DNA from: Herminiimonas sp.
GTDB lineage: Bacteria; Pseudomonadota; Gammaproteobacteria; Burkholderiales; Burkholderiaceae_D
NCBI GenBank assembly: GCA_028292665.1
Contig: JAQGLW010000004.1
Coordinates: forward strand, 1 to 64,000
Reading direction: 5' to 3'
Length of the DNA stretch: 64,000 nt
Part shown: positions 1 to 8,929 of the stretch, in pieces
Numbering within the stretch: position 1 is the stretch's first letter
How the letters are laid out: each line of letters opens with the position of its first letter
Notes under the pieces: model-generated
What the model was told of the DNA's origin: nothing
The model's database searches: none
The model's input: only the letters and a program-made list of their open reading frames with translations
Position numbers and translations under genes: made by a program

Positions 1-164
1 CCGGCAGGGACGATTGATGGGTCGCGTCGATCAACGCTGAGGACGGGCGATTGCGGGTTCGGCATGGAGGCAGTGTAAGGGAGAATGCATGATGCGTCAC
101 GTCAAGGGAGGCCGCCTGGCGATTAAAGCATATCCTGTTCCGCGGCAGCAAGCATCCCGCTACA

Positions 165-968
165 ATGTACATCATGGCCGACCTCCTTTCTGCGCAGCGC
201 ATTGCTGCTTCTTCGCATCCGATCGGGCAACAAGTCGCGGTCGAAGTCGTCGCTGAAACCGGTTCGACCAATGCCGACCTGCTGGCCCGGCTGGAAAGCC
301 TGACGTCGGCCGTCCTGCTGGTAGCCGAGACGCAGACCGCAGGGCGCGGACGGGCAGGCCGGGCCTGGCATTCGGCGCCGGGTGCGGCATTGACGTTTTC
401 GCTGGCATGGAAATTCAGCCGGCCGCTAAAGGCGCTGACCGGATTGCCGCTGGCGGTCGGGGTGGCGATCGCGGAAACATTGTCCCGGTTCGATGTGGAT
501 GCACGCCTTAAATGGCCCAACGATGTGCTCAGGAACGGCAACAAGCTTGCCGGTATCCTGATTGAAACCGCCTCGGTTAAAAATGCGGCGCATGACGGCA
601 TTTGGGCCGTAATCGGCATCGGGCTCAATATCGCGCTGCCGGACAGTATTGCGGCGCGCATCGGCCGGCCGATTGCCGATATGCCGGCGCTGCAAATGGA
701 CCGTAATGTGCTGATGGCTGCGCTGCTGGACGGCTTGTCCGAGGTGCTGGTACAGTTCGACGCGGCGGGGTTCGGCGCATTCGCGGCGCGCTGGAACCGG
801 CTGCATGCCTATGCCGGGCAGCCGGTCGCGATACTGGATCGCGGACATGTCTTGCATGAAGGCAAGGCAATCGGCGTTGACGACAGCGGCCGCCTGTTAT
901 TGGAAACGGTGTCGGGCCGGGTTGCGATCATGGCGGGCGACGTCTCGCTGCGCGTAGTGGAAGGATGA
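165..968 (+). CDS. birA: Biotin--[acetyl-CoA-carboxylase] ligase, catalytic domain only
   Basis: The enzyme activates biotin with ATP and attaches it to the biotin carboxyl carrier protein of acetyl-CoA carboxylase in the cytoplasm. Visible motifs are the biotinyl-AMP loop GRGRAGRAW near residue 62 and KWPNDV near residue 118, followed by GNKLAGILIE, and a small C-terminal SH3-like domain. At about 267 residues it lacks the N-terminal DNA-binding helix-turn-helix of E. coli BirA (about 320 residues), so it should be a ligase and not a repressor. A second in-frame ATG at 174 (MADLL) is an equally good start, and a TACAAT element overlaps the first ATG. It is first in an apparent operon, 4 bp before coaX. 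Confidence 0.93.
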   Translation: MYIMADLLSAQRIAASSHPIGQQVAVEVVAETGSTNADLLARLESLTSAVLLVAETQTAGRGRAGRAWHSAPGAALTFSLAWKFSRPLKALTGLPLAVGVAIAETLSRFDVDARLKWPNDVLRNGNKLAGILIETASVKNAAHDGIWAVIGIGLNIALPDSIAARIGRPIADMPALQMDRNVLMAALLDGLSEVLVQFDAAGFGAFAARWNRLHAYAGQPVAILDRGHVLHEGKAIGVDDSGRLLLETVSGRVAIMAGDVSLRVVEG

Positions 969-972
969 CTCA

Positions 973-1773
973 ATGCTGCTTCTGGTCGATGCAGGCAATA
1001 CACGGATCAAATGGGCGCTGACTGAAAAAGATCCGGGCGCCCACGCCCCCGGCCGTGCAAACGCGCTGGGACGCTGGATTGCATCCGGCGCGGTTGCGCG
1101 CGCAGACTCCGGACTGCTGGCCGATGCCTGGCATGGCTTGAAAATCGCGCGGATATTGCTATCGAATGTGGCGGGCGAGCCGATGCACAAGGAGCTGGAG
1201 CAAATATTGCTGCGCGTGCTGGGATTGCAGCTGGTGCCGGTCGAATGGTTCAAGTCGGTGGCAGCGCTGGGCGGCGTGCGCAATGGATATCGCGATCCGG
1301 CGCAGCTCGGTTGCGATCGCTTCGCTTCCGCCATCGGTGCGCATGCGCTGTTCCCCGGCCGGTCGTTGATTGTCGTTACCTGCGGCACGGCCACCACGAT
1401 CGATGCGGTCACTGCGGACGGGCTGTTCATGGGCGGCATGATTCTGCCCGGACCGGAATTGATGGCCGCGTCGCTTGCCGGCAATACGGCGCAGCTGCCG
1501 CAAGTAGCGCAGCATGCGGAGGCCGCCGCAATATTTGCCGACAATACCGATGATGCGATCGCCAGCGGTTGTATCGCAGCCCAGGCGGGAGCGATCGAAC
1601 GCGCCGTAGCGGCGCGCATCCGGCAGCACGGGGCAGTGCAATGCATTATTTCGGGCGGCGCGGCAACGATGGTGGCGCCGCATCTTTCCATACCCTGCGA
1701 CAAGGTTGATAATCTCGTGCTGATCGGTTTGCAAACCGTCGTAATGCAACAAAACCAAAAAGAACCATGCTGA
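973..1773 (+). CDS. coaX: Type III pantothenate kinase
   Basis: This protein phosphorylates pantothenate, the first step of coenzyme A synthesis, and belongs to the ASKHA fold. The N-terminal phosphate loop DAGNTRIKWAL, the central GCDRFASAIGAH segment and TCGTATTIDAV are all present, and 266 residues is the normal size. The start lies 4 bp after the birA stop and the 3' end overlaps the next gene by 7 bp, so the three genes are probably cotranscribed. The birA-coaX pairing is common in betaproteobacteria. Confidence 0.95.
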   Translation: MLLLVDAGNTRIKWALTEKDPGAHAPGRANALGRWIASGAVARADSGLLADAWHGLKIARILLSNVAGEPMHKELEQILLRVLGLQLVPVEWFKSVAALGGVRNGYRDPAQLGCDRFASAIGAHALFPGRSLIVVTCGTATTIDAVTADGLFMGGMILPGPELMAASLAGNTAQLPQVAQHAEAAAIFADNTDDAIASGCIAAQAGAIERAVAARIRQHGAVQCIISGGAATMVAPHLSIPCDKVDNLVLIGLQTVVMQQNQKEPC

Positions 1774-2468
1774 AAATTCTCTTTTGCTGTCTGCTTGCCG
1801 CCAATGGGTTGCTGTTTGCATTCAATCAGGGCTATCTCGACACGCTGATGCCGAGCGGACATGAGCCGGCGCGCGCCGCCAATCAGCTCAATGCCAATAA
1901 AATCAAATTGCTGAGTCCGGCCGCGGCGCACACTTCTGCCGTTGCGCCCGCGCCTGTCGCGATTGTCGCCCCCGAACTGGTTTCGGTGTCGGCCGACAAA
2001 AAGCAGGAGCGGCCGGCCTGCACCGAAATCGGCAATTTCAATATCGCGGAAGCCAAACGATTCGAGACGCAGCTGGCAGCCCTGTCTGTCGGCAAGACGC
2101 TATCGCGGCGCGAGATTCAGGAAGTCAGCAGCCACATGATTTTCATCCCGCCGCAAGGGGGCAAGGACGGCGCGGACCGGAAGGCCGGCGAATTGCGCAG
2201 CCTGGGCGTGACCGATTTTTACGTTATTCAGGACAGCTCCAGTCAACGTTGGGGAATATCGCTGGGCATTTTCAAGACCGAAGAAGCGGCGCGCGCGCAT
2301 CTTGCGTCGCTGAATCAGAAAGGCATCCGTAGTGCGCGCCTGATTGAGCACAGGGTTCCGTTGAACAGGATCGCATTCCAGTTGCGCGATCCCGATGCGA
2401 AGACGAAAGCCGGCATCGATAAAATCAAGATCGACTTCCCGCGCCAGGAAGTGCGCAACTGCGCCTGA
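1767..2468 (+). CDS. SPOR-domain protein
   Basis: A 233-residue protein with an N-terminal hydrophobic anchor (about residues 3-20, LKILFCCLLAANGLLFAF) and a C-terminal SPOR-like domain of about 75 residues ending near residue 195 (FYVIQD...GISLGIFKTEEAARAHL). SPOR domains bind denuded septal peptidoglycan, so a role at the envelope or division site is inferred. The middle is Ala/Pro-rich linker. It overlaps the end of coaX, indicating translational coupling. The exact function is unknown. Confidence 0.8.
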   Translation: MLKILFCCLLAANGLLFAFNQGYLDTLMPSGHEPARAANQLNANKIKLLSPAAAHTSAVAPAPVAIVAPELVSVSADKKQERPACTEIGNFNIAEAKRFETQLAALSVGKTLSRREIQEVSSHMIFIPPQGGKDGADRKAGELRSLGVTDFYVIQDSSSQRWGISLGIFKTEEAARAHLASLNQKGIRSARLIEHRVPLNRIAFQLRDPDAKTKAGIDKIKIDFPRQEVRNCA

Positions 2469-2504
2469 AAAACTTTGAATTCCAGGCAATGCAGTCTGAT
2501 CGGC

Positions 2505-2717
2505 TCAGCAGTTTTCGCGCTTGCCGATTTCAAGTGCGTCGATTTTTTCCTTCAGGCAATCGGGGCACAGGCAACGACCGGCAGCAGAGCCGTCGCCGGA
2601 TTGCGCAAGGGAATTTGCCGGAAGCGCCGGCAATCGGGTGCACCAGCATGGTTCAGCCGCATCCTGATCCACCATGCCGCATGAAAACGTTTTATCGCAA
2701 CGTGAGCAGATACTCAT
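2505..2717 (-). CDS. Cysteine-rich CWC family protein
   Basis: A 70-residue protein with eight cysteines, including an N-terminal CxxC (SICSRCDK), the family-defining CWC (EPCWCTRLP) and a C-terminal CxxC (CLCPDCLKEKI). This is the signature of the Cysteine_rich_CWC family, presumed to bind metal; its function is not known. The ATG was placed at 2717 because it shares an ATGA with the stop of the anti-sigma gene, a typical coupling, and because upstream in-frame sequence is only a shadow of that gene. It is last in a three-gene operon with the sigma factor. Confidence 0.75.
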   Translation of the reverse strand: MSICSRCDKTFSCGMVDQDAAEPCWCTRLPALPANSLAQSGDGSAAGRCLCPDCLKEKIDALEIGKRENC

Positions 2718-2926
2718 TTCGGTTCGCGGTCCTGTTCGGATTCGTTTGCGATCGTCAGCCGGCGCATCGCGCGGTGGAGCAGGTCCATTTGCCCGCCGAA
2801 AGTGCGGCATGCGTCGCACACCAGCAGATGCACGCGCATCCTGATCCGCTCGATCGGCGACAAGTCGCGGTCGAGGCTTTCCGATGTCAGGCGATGCACT
2901 TCCTTGCAAGTAGGTTTGAGTCCCAT
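2714..2926 (-). CDS. Zinc-finger anti-sigma factor
   Basis: A 70-residue soluble protein with the zf-HC2 zinc signature: an early Cys and His (TCKEVHRL), then HLLVCDAC, the H-x3-C-x2-C motif of ZAS anti-sigma factors. It starts 10 bp after the stop of the adjacent sigma factor gene, the standard arrangement for a cognate regulator. It has no transmembrane segment, so sensing would be cytoplasmic, possibly of redox or metal. The partner assignment is inferred from adjacency. Confidence 0.8.
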   Translation of the reverse strand: MGLKPTCKEVHRLTSESLDRDLSPIERIRMRVHLLVCDACRTFGGQMDLLHRAMRRLTIANESEQDREPK

Positions 2927-2936
2927 CGGTAGTCGT

Positions 2937-3518
2937 CTATCCTTGTGTCTTCGCGGCGGGTTTGTTGCCGAACCAGTTCAAATCCAGGCATTCGCGCAGG
3001 CGAATACGCGCGCGATAAAGCATCACCCAGGCATTGGACGTGGAAATATTCAATTCCTTACAGATTTCATCGGTTTCCAGTTCAAGCCATTCCCGCATCA
3101 TGAAAATTCGTGCGGTATTGGCAGGCAGTTTTTCGAGGCAGATTTCCAGGACGCGAAAGAAATCCTGCTGCTCCAGTGCCGTATCCGGGCCGGCCCACTG
3201 CCGCGGCATTTCGTGAGTATGGCCATTCGCCTTGAACAGCGCGTCGATCACATCGTCTTCGGACTGGTCTTCCGGGATTTCGATCCGGCGTTCGCGTTTG
3301 GACGCGCGCAGCACATCGATGATCTTGTGCTTCATGATGGCGGTGACATAGGTGCGCAACGAGGATTGACCGGCAAAGCGCTCCGGTTTTTCCAGTACCG
3401 CAATCAATGCGTCCTGCACCACATCTTCCGCCAGCGATTCATTGCGCAATTGCAGAATTGCAAAGCGCAGCAGCGCGGGACGCATGATTTCGAGTTGCTG
3501 ATGCAATAATGCGGTCAT
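2937..3518 (-). CDS. ECF-type sigma-70 family RNA polymerase sigma factor
   Basis: The 193-residue protein contains sigma region 2 (residues about 10-75, with [19 protein letters not shown]) and region 4 (about 125-180, [29 protein letters not shown] split over the helix-turn-helix, then [22 protein letters not shown]). Regions 1 and 3 are missing, as in extracytoplasmic-function sigma factors. The charged spacer with a short acidic stretch between the two is longer than minimal. It is the first gene of the sigma/anti-sigma/CWC operon and is divergent from argB. The regulon and stimulus cannot be read from the sequence. Confidence 0.9.
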   Translation of the reverse strand: MTALLHQQLEIMRPALLRFAILQLRNESLAEDVVQDALIAVLEKPERFAGQSSLRTYVTAIMKHKIIDVLRASKRERRIEIPEDQSEDDVIDALFKANGHTHEMPRQWAGPDTALEQQDFFRVLEICLEKLPANTARIFMMREWLELETDEICKELNISTSNAWVMLYRARIRLRECLDLNWFGNKPAAKTQG

Positions 3519-3673
3519 CGGGATCGATCCATGAAATCGGCGCTGGCACGCGTTGTGCTCATTGCCATTTGAGCAAAAGACTAACGGAACGCGATGCGAA
3601 ACACAAGAAATTGGGCGGGAAACGGATGCGCTTTCCCTGTAAAATCGCCAAAATTCATTTATCAGGACTTGCC

Positions 3674-4573
3674 ATGTCAGAATTGACCGACTTTACAGAA
3701 GTTTCTTCGCAAATCAAGGCCGAAATCCTCGCGGAAGCATTGCCGTATATCCGCAAATTTCACGGCAAGACCATTGTCGTCAAATACGGCGGCAATGCAA
3801 TGACCGAAGAACGTCTGAAGCATGGCTTTGCGCGCGATGTAATCCTGCTCAAGCTGGTCGGCATGAATCCTGTCGTGGTGCACGGCGGCGGTCCGCAGAT
3901 CGACAATGCACTGAAAAAAATAGGCAAGCAGGGCACATTTATCCAAGGCATGCGCATTACCGACGAAGAAACGATGGAAGTGGTCGAGTGGGTGCTGGGC
4001 GGTGAAGTGCAGCAGGATATCGTGATGCTGATCAACCATTATGGCGGCCAGGCAGTCGGCTTGACCGGCAAGGACGGCGGTCTGATCCGCGCCCGCAAGA
4101 TGCAGATGCCGGACAAGGAAAATCCGGGCAAGTTTCTCGATATCGGCTTTGTCGGCGAGATCGAGGCGATCAATCCGGCGGTCGTCAAGGCGCTGCAGGA
4201 CGATGCATTCATCCCGATCATTTCACCGATCGGTTTCGGCGACGACGGCCAGGCCTACAACATCAACGCCGACCTGGTCGCCGGCAAGATCGCCGAAATT
4301 CTGAAGGCCGAGAAACTCATCATGATGACCAATATCCCGGGCGTGCTGGACAAGCAGGGCAACCTGCTGACCGACTTGTCGGCGCGCGAGATCGACGAGA
4401 TGTTCGAAGACGGCACGATCTCCGGCGGCATGCTGCCGAAGATTTCTTCCGCGCTGGATGCGGCGAAGTCCGGTGTGAATACGGTGCATATCATCGACGG
4501 CCGGATCGAGCATTCGCTGTTGCTCGAAGTGCTGACCGAACAGGCATTCGGGACGATGATCCGCTCCCATTGA
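3674..4573 (+). CDS. argB: Acetylglutamate kinase
   Basis: ArgB phosphorylates N-acetyl-L-glutamate, the second step of arginine synthesis. The amino acid kinase fold is shown by VVKYGGNAM near the N-terminus, [18 protein letters not shown], and the C-terminal [14 protein letters not shown] and [15 protein letters not shown]. The ATG at 3674 gives 299 residues, the normal family length, and is preceded by AGGA; a longer in-frame reading back to 3509 is not conserved-looking. It stands alone, divergent from the sigma factor operon and convergent with the GumN-like gene. Confidence 0.96.
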   Translation: MSELTDFTEVSSQIKAEILAEALPYIRKFHGKTIVVKYGGNAMTEERLKHGFARDVILLKLVGMNPVVVHGGGPQIDNALKKIGKQGTFIQGMRITDEETMEVVEWVLGGEVQQDIVMLINHYGGQAVGLTGKDGGLIRARKMQMPDKENPGKFLDIGFVGEIEAINPAVVKALQDDAFIPIISPIGFGDDGQAYNINADLVAGKIAEILKAEKLIMMTNIPGVLDKQGNLLTDLSAREIDEMFEDGTISGGMLPKISSALDAAKSGVNTVHIIDGRIEHSLLLEVLTEQAFGTMIRSH

Positions 4574-4601
4574 ACCATTGAACGGCCTGTGTGCAAACCG
4601 C

Positions 4602-5543
4602 TCAATACAGCTTTTGCACATCGTAGCCACGCCGCTGCAGCAGCCTGGGTATGCCATTTTCCCCGATCAAATGCAGCAAGCCGACAGCGACGAAAGTCGC
4701 CTTGTCGTTGTTAAGCAGCGTTTCAATCTTGCCTGCCATTTCAGGATTGCGTTTTTCCAGCAGCATGTGAAGGATGAATTCGGATGATGCTGTTTTTTCA
4801 TCGAATGCTTCGCGCAGCATTTCATCGAACGCGCCGCCATCCGCGTCGCCCCATGCATTCATCAGGCGCGTTGCTTTCATGAGCATCTTGCCGTCGTCGA
4901 TCTCCGCAAGGTTTTCGCGCAGGTATTGTTCCTGCTGCGCCTGCGTCATGCCGTCGAACAGGGACAACTGATAATCGGCTGTTTCCAGTTCCTCGACGGT
5001 CTTGGCTTGCGCCTTCGCCAGCGCAAGCAGGAAGAATTCGGTTCCCTGCTTTTGTGCGAAACCGTTGCGCTCAAGATCGACGCCGATCAGGAAATTCGCC
5101 ACCATCCACGGTTTCATTCGCGCGACCTGCTCGAACCGGATGCCGAGCCGTTGCAGCGCTTGCCGCAACCGGACCATGCTGTCGCGCGACAGATGCTTTT
5201 CGATCGTATCGCCGGCGGCATATATGCCGTATTTATTCACAGCGGACAAAAATGGTCCGGCATTGCCGATATCGAGTTCCACCACCAGTTTGGTCGCCTC
5301 GGCGAAGGCTTGCATCACCTGCGCTTCAAGCGGAAAGAATGCCGGTTTGCCGACATGAATGGTGCCGAACAGGTAAGTCGTGTTACCTTGATGGCGTACC
5401 CGGTACAAGGTGCCCCTGTGCGGGATGGATTCGCTCTGCTGCCGCGTTGCAGCCGCGACAACCGGCATGCTGTCGGCGGCATGGGCAAATGAAGCGAAAA
5501 GGCCGGACAGGCCGATTAGCAAAAATATAATCCTGCTGCGCAT
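4602..5543 (-). CDS. TraB/GumN family protein
   Basis: This 313-residue protein begins with a signal peptide (MRSRIIFLLIGLSG, cleavage after AHA) and carries the TraB/GumN hallmarks: YLFGTIHVGKPAFFPLE near residue 60 and a C-terminal VGLLHLIGENGIPRLLQRRGY. The TIKI/TraB superfamily is predicted to be a metalloprotease-like hydrolase with conserved His and Glu, here GTIHVG. It is exported to the periplasm or is surface-facing. The start was chosen for its strong GGAGA site immediately upstream and the signal peptide. Its substrate is unknown. Confidence 0.85.
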   Translation of the reverse strand: MRSRIIFLLIGLSGLFASFAHAADSMPVVAAATRQQSESIPHRGTLYRVRHQGNTTYLFGTIHVGKPAFFPLEAQVMQAFAEATKLVVELDIGNAGPFLSAVNKYGIYAAGDTIEKHLSRDSMVRLRQALQRLGIRFEQVARMKPWMVANFLIGVDLERNGFAQKQGTEFFLLALAKAQAKTVEELETADYQLSLFDGMTQAQQEQYLRENLAEIDDGKMLMKATRLMNAWGDADGGAFDEMLREAFDEKTASSEFILHMLLEKRNPEMAGKIETLLNNDKATFVAVGLLHLIGENGIPRLLQRRGYDVQKLY

Positions 5544-5573
5544 CCGTTCTCCATAAACAAGCATGATTTTTCG

Positions 5574-6299
5574 ATGTCTACACTGACCTGGCTGTTCGAT
5601 CTGGACAATACGCTGCACAATGCATCGCACGCGATTTTCCCGGCGATCAATGCAAACATGAATGCGTTTATCGCGCGGGTGTTGGGTGACGCCGATGCGC
5701 CGGCAAGCGCCGACGCGGTGAATGCCGCGCGGCTCGCGTACTGGCAGCGTTACGGCGCGACATTGCTCGGTATGGTAAAGCATCACCAGGTGCGGCCGGA
5801 AGATTTTTTGCGCGAAGCGCACCGCTTTGACGACTTGTCCGCGATGATCCGTGCCGAACGCGGATTGGGCCGTCTGCTGAAGGGCCTGCCCGGCCGCAAA
5901 ATCCTGCTGACGAACGCGCCGCGCCGGTATTCGCACGATGTGATGCGCCATCTCGGCTTGCATCGGTATTTTGCGAAGCACATCGCGATCGAATCGATGC
6001 GAGTGCACGGACGGCTGCGGCCCAAGCCGTCCAGAGCGCTGTTGCGCAAGCTGGTTGCCCAAGAACGCACGACGGCGCGCCGCTGCATCCTGGTCGAAGA
6101 CACCGCCGGCACGCTCAAAGCCGCGAAGGCGCTCGGTTTGCGCACCGTGTGGGTGACCCGGTATCTGGCCGCCCATCCCGATTTACAACAGCGCACAGAC
6201 GCAGTTTCGCCGCCAAAGTTGTCAAAGCGCCCCGTTTATGTCGATGTCAAAGTAAAATCGGTGCGGCAACTGACTCATCATCTTCATCGGCTGCGTTAA
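5574..6299 (+). CDS. HAD-family pyrimidine 5'-nucleotidase
   Basis: A haloacid dehalogenase-superfamily phosphatase of 241 residues. Motif I is FDLDNTLHNA (nucleophile Asp with DxD), motif II is LLTNAPRRY, and motif III/IV is the late Lys with LVEDTAGTLKAAK. The arrangement and the opening WLFDLDNTLH match the Sdt1/YjjG-like pyrimidine 5'-nucleotidases common upstream of slmA in betaproteobacteria. It probably dephosphorylates UMP/CMP or noncanonical nucleotides. The C-terminus has an extra basic tail of about 30 residues. It lies 33 bp before slmA. Confidence 0.85.
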   Translation: MSTLTWLFDLDNTLHNASHAIFPAINANMNAFIARVLGDADAPASADAVNAARLAYWQRYGATLLGMVKHHQVRPEDFLREAHRFDDLSAMIRAERGLGRLLKGLPGRKILLTNAPRRYSHDVMRHLGLHRYFAKHIAIESMRVHGRLRPKPSRALLRKLVAQERTTARRCILVEDTAGTLKAAKALGLRTVWVTRYLAAHPDLQQRTDAVSPPKLSKRPVYVDVKVKSVRQLTHHLHRLR

Positions 6300-6332
6300 T
6301 GTAATCCGATTGCTTATCAACTTTAAAAAATC

Positions 6333-6908
6333 ATGGCAACCACCAAACCGGGCGAACGCAAACTGCAAATCCTTCAGACTCTTGCGACGATGCTGGAGCA
6401 GCCGAAGGGCGAGAAAATCACGACCGCCGCGCTGGCCGGCAAGCTGGACGTATCCGAGGCGGCACTGTACCGGCACTTCGCGAGCAAGGCGCAGATGTTC
6501 GAGGGATTGATCGAGTTCATCGAATCGACCGTCTTCGGTCTGATCAATCAAATCAATGCGCAGCAGGAAAACGGCCTGGCGCAAGCACAGGCGATCATCG
6601 GCATGCTGCTCAATTTTGCCGAACGCAATCCCGGCATGACGCGCGTCATCATCGGCGATGCGCTGGTCAATGAGGATGAACGCCTGCAGACAAGGATGAA
6701 TCAATTCATCGAGCGGATTGAACTGGCGATCAAGCAGGCTTTGCGTGTCGCGGTTACGCAAGGGCAGGCGAACGAAGCCGAGGTTGCAACCCGCGCCAGC
6801 ATGATCACGAGCCTGGTCCTCGGAAGATGGCATCGCTTCGCCAAGACCGGTTTCAGGCAAAACCCGTCGGAAGGCGCACAAGCGCAGATCGCGCTGCTGC
6901 TGGTTTGA
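6333..6908 (+). CDS. slmA: Nucleoid occlusion factor SlmA (TetR family)
   Basis: A 191-residue TetR-fold protein with an N-terminal helix-turn-helix (ITTAALAGKLDVSEAALYRHF at about residues 29-49). The C-terminal ligand/dimer domain includes MLLNFAERNPGMTRVI and GDALVNEDERLQ, sequences characteristic of SlmA rather than general TetR repressors. SlmA binds chromosomal SBS sites and blocks FtsZ assembly over the nucleoid. It follows the nucleotidase gene closely, as in related genomes. Confidence 0.92.
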   Translation: MATTKPGERKLQILQTLATMLEQPKGEKITTAALAGKLDVSEAALYRHFASKAQMFEGLIEFIESTVFGLINQINAQQENGLAQAQAIIGMLLNFAERNPGMTRVIIGDALVNEDERLQTRMNQFIERIELAIKQALRVAVTQGQANEAEVATRASMITSLVLGRWHRFAKTGFRQNPSEGAQAQIALLLV

Positions 6909-7063
6909 ACGGCTTCTTCCTTTCCGGCACGGCAAGGATCATTAAATCTGGGTACACTCGCAGTCTTCGACAAAGCCGTTTCATCAGACCGTTGCCGCCG
7001 GCTTTGCCGGGCGCTTTACAAAACCGGAGAAGCATTCTTCAGTAAGCGGTCCGCCCATCCGAC

Positions 7064-7951
7064 ATGACTTCCAAAACTTTTCCTGCACTGGCATTCGCCG
7101 CGCTTTTGTTCGGCGGGATCGCCATCGGCTTCGCCGGTATCATGATGCGGCTGTCCGACGTCAATCCGGTGGCTTCCGCATTTTGGCGCATGACGCTGGC
7201 GGCGCCGCTGCTGTGGGCATGGGCGTTTTCGGTGCGGACGCAGGATCGGGCCGACAACAAGCGTACCGACTTCACGCCGGCGCTGATGCTGGCGGGGATT
7301 TATTTCGCCGGCGATATGGGCCTCTGGCATTTGTCGCTGCATTACACGACCGTGTCGAACGCGACCCTGCTGTCCAACCTCGCGCCGATTTTCATCGCGC
7401 TGTGGATGTGGCTGGCGCATCGAGTCCGCTTTGCGCGTGTATTCATCGCCGGCATGCTGATTGCGCTCATCGGTGCGGTGCTGCTGGTCGGACCGAATGC
7501 CGCAGGCGGGCATGGCGAGAACGGCAACAAGCTGCTGGGCGATGGATTGGGACTGGTGACCGCCGTGTTTTACGCCGGCTATCAACTCGTGATCAAGGAT
7601 GCACGCAATCAGTATTCCACCGCGCGCCTGATGGCATGGAGCACGAGCGTCACCGCGCTGGCGCTGTTGCCGTTCGCGCTGGCATCGTCCGGAGCATTCT
7701 GGCCGGGGCACGCGGCAGGATGGCTGCCGCTTCTCGGCCTCGCATTGATCGCGCAGGTGGGCGGCCAAACGGTGATCGCTTATGCGTCCGCCCATCTGCC
7801 TGCGTCGTTGTCATCGGTCGGCCTGTTGATCCAGCCGTTGACTGCCACCATCGCGGCGTGGAGCATTTTTTCCGAAGCGATCGGTCCGATCCAGATGGCG
7901 GGCGGCGTGTTGCTTTTGCTTGGAATCTACCTGTCGAAGCGCGGCAGTTAA
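7064..7951 (+). CDS. EamA/DMT family transporter
   Basis: A 295-residue inner-membrane protein with about ten hydrophobic helices arranged as two EamA repeats (residues about 5-140 and 155-290). It is of the drug/metabolite transporter superfamily, and the substrate cannot be predicted. Its stop codon overlaps the stop of the opposite-strand EamA gene in the 4 bp TTAA at 7948-7951. The two proteins are only distant relatives of each other, so this is not a recent inverted duplication. Confidence 0.85.
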   Translation: MTSKTFPALAFAALLFGGIAIGFAGIMMRLSDVNPVASAFWRMTLAAPLLWAWAFSVRTQDRADNKRTDFTPALMLAGIYFAGDMGLWHLSLHYTTVSNATLLSNLAPIFIALWMWLAHRVRFARVFIAGMLIALIGAVLLVGPNAAGGHGENGNKLLGDGLGLVTAVFYAGYQLVIKDARNQYSTARLMAWSTSVTALALLPFALASSGAFWPGHAAGWLPLLGLALIAQVGGQTVIAYASAHLPASLSSVGLLIQPLTATIAAWSIFSEAIGPIQMAGGVLLLLGIYLSKRGS

Positions 7952-8841
7952 TCGATGATTGCGCGTCCGGGCTCGACGCGTTCCTTGGGTTGAAACGCCA
8001 CCAGCCACGTTGCCAATACCACCAATGCACAGCCGATCAGCGTATTGAGATTGATCGCTTCCTGCAGAAACAACGTGCCCCATGCCAACGCAAACAACGG
8101 AATCAGGAACGTCACCGTCAATGCCTTGGTCGGTCCGAGATCGGCAATCAGCCGGAAATAAAGGAAATACGCCACCGCGCTGCATAGCAATGCCAGCGCT
8201 GCGGCGATCATCAGAATGAACGGCGTCAGGTCGCCGCGGATCGGCGACAGCGGCAGGAACGGCAAGAGAATCAGCGCCGACGCCAGCTGCGATCCGGTCG
8301 CCATCAACGGCGGCGCAATGCTGCCGGATTTTTTCTTGGTATAGACACCTGAAATACCGTAGCAAAGCGTTGCGCCGATACATGCCAGTGCAGCGGCTAT
8401 CAGTTGCGGAGTGAACTGCGCCGGCCCGAGCCGCACCAGGAATGCGACGCCGGCGATGCCGATAAAAAGACCGATGACCTTGCGTGCCGTCAGCCTTTCT
8501 CCCAGCATCGCTGCGCCGAGCAGCGCGCCCCATAACGGCGTGGTGGCGTTCAGGATCGCCGAATAGCCGGCCGGCAAAATCAGCGCGGCATAGGAATACA
8601 GCACGAACGGCAGCGCGGAAGTGAACAGGCCGAGTATCAGGTAATGCTTCCAGTGCGTGCCGAAATGCATCGCACGCCGGGTCGCAGCCATGAACAGCAG
8701 CATCGCAATGCCCGCGACGCCGACGCGCAATTCCGCAGTCCATAGCGGGCCCAGTACAGGCGCCAGGATGCGCATGAAAAGAAATGACGCGCCCCAGATG
8801 GCAGCCAGGGTCAAAAGGCGAAGCAGGTCGGCGGTGCGCAT
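7948..8841 (-). CDS. EamA/DMT family transporter
   Basis: A 297-residue membrane protein with ten predicted helices in two EamA halves. The N-terminal WGASFLFMRILAPVLGP is a typical first-helix signature of the RhaT/YdcZ-like exporters. It is probably an exporter of small metabolites or amino acids. It lies downstream of the MFS gene on the same strand with an 88-bp gap, and converges on the other EamA gene. Confidence 0.87.
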   Translation of the reverse strand: MRTADLLRLLTLAAIWGASFLFMRILAPVLGPLWTAELRVGVAGIAMLLFMAATRRAMHFGTHWKHYLILGLFTSALPFVLYSYAALILPAGYSAILNATTPLWGALLGAAMLGERLTARKVIGLFIGIAGVAFLVRLGPAQFTPQLIAAALACIGATLCYGISGVYTKKKSGSIAPPLMATGSQLASALILLPFLPLSPIRGDLTPFILMIAAALALLCSAVAYFLYFRLIADLGPTKALTVTFLIPLFALAWGTLFLQEAINLNTLIGCALVVLATWLVAFQPKERVEPGRAIID

Positions 8842-8929
8842 GTTCTGCTATTCCGGAATCGATAGAGGAGAACAGGGTAACTGAAACAGGCAAATCCGGC
8901 ACGCCGGAATCGGACATCGAAGCAGGATG

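Noticed and set aside
7064-8841. Inverted duplication giving the two convergent EamA genes
   Set aside because: The proteins share only the family fold. The DNA shows no extended similarity, so a recent duplication is not supported.
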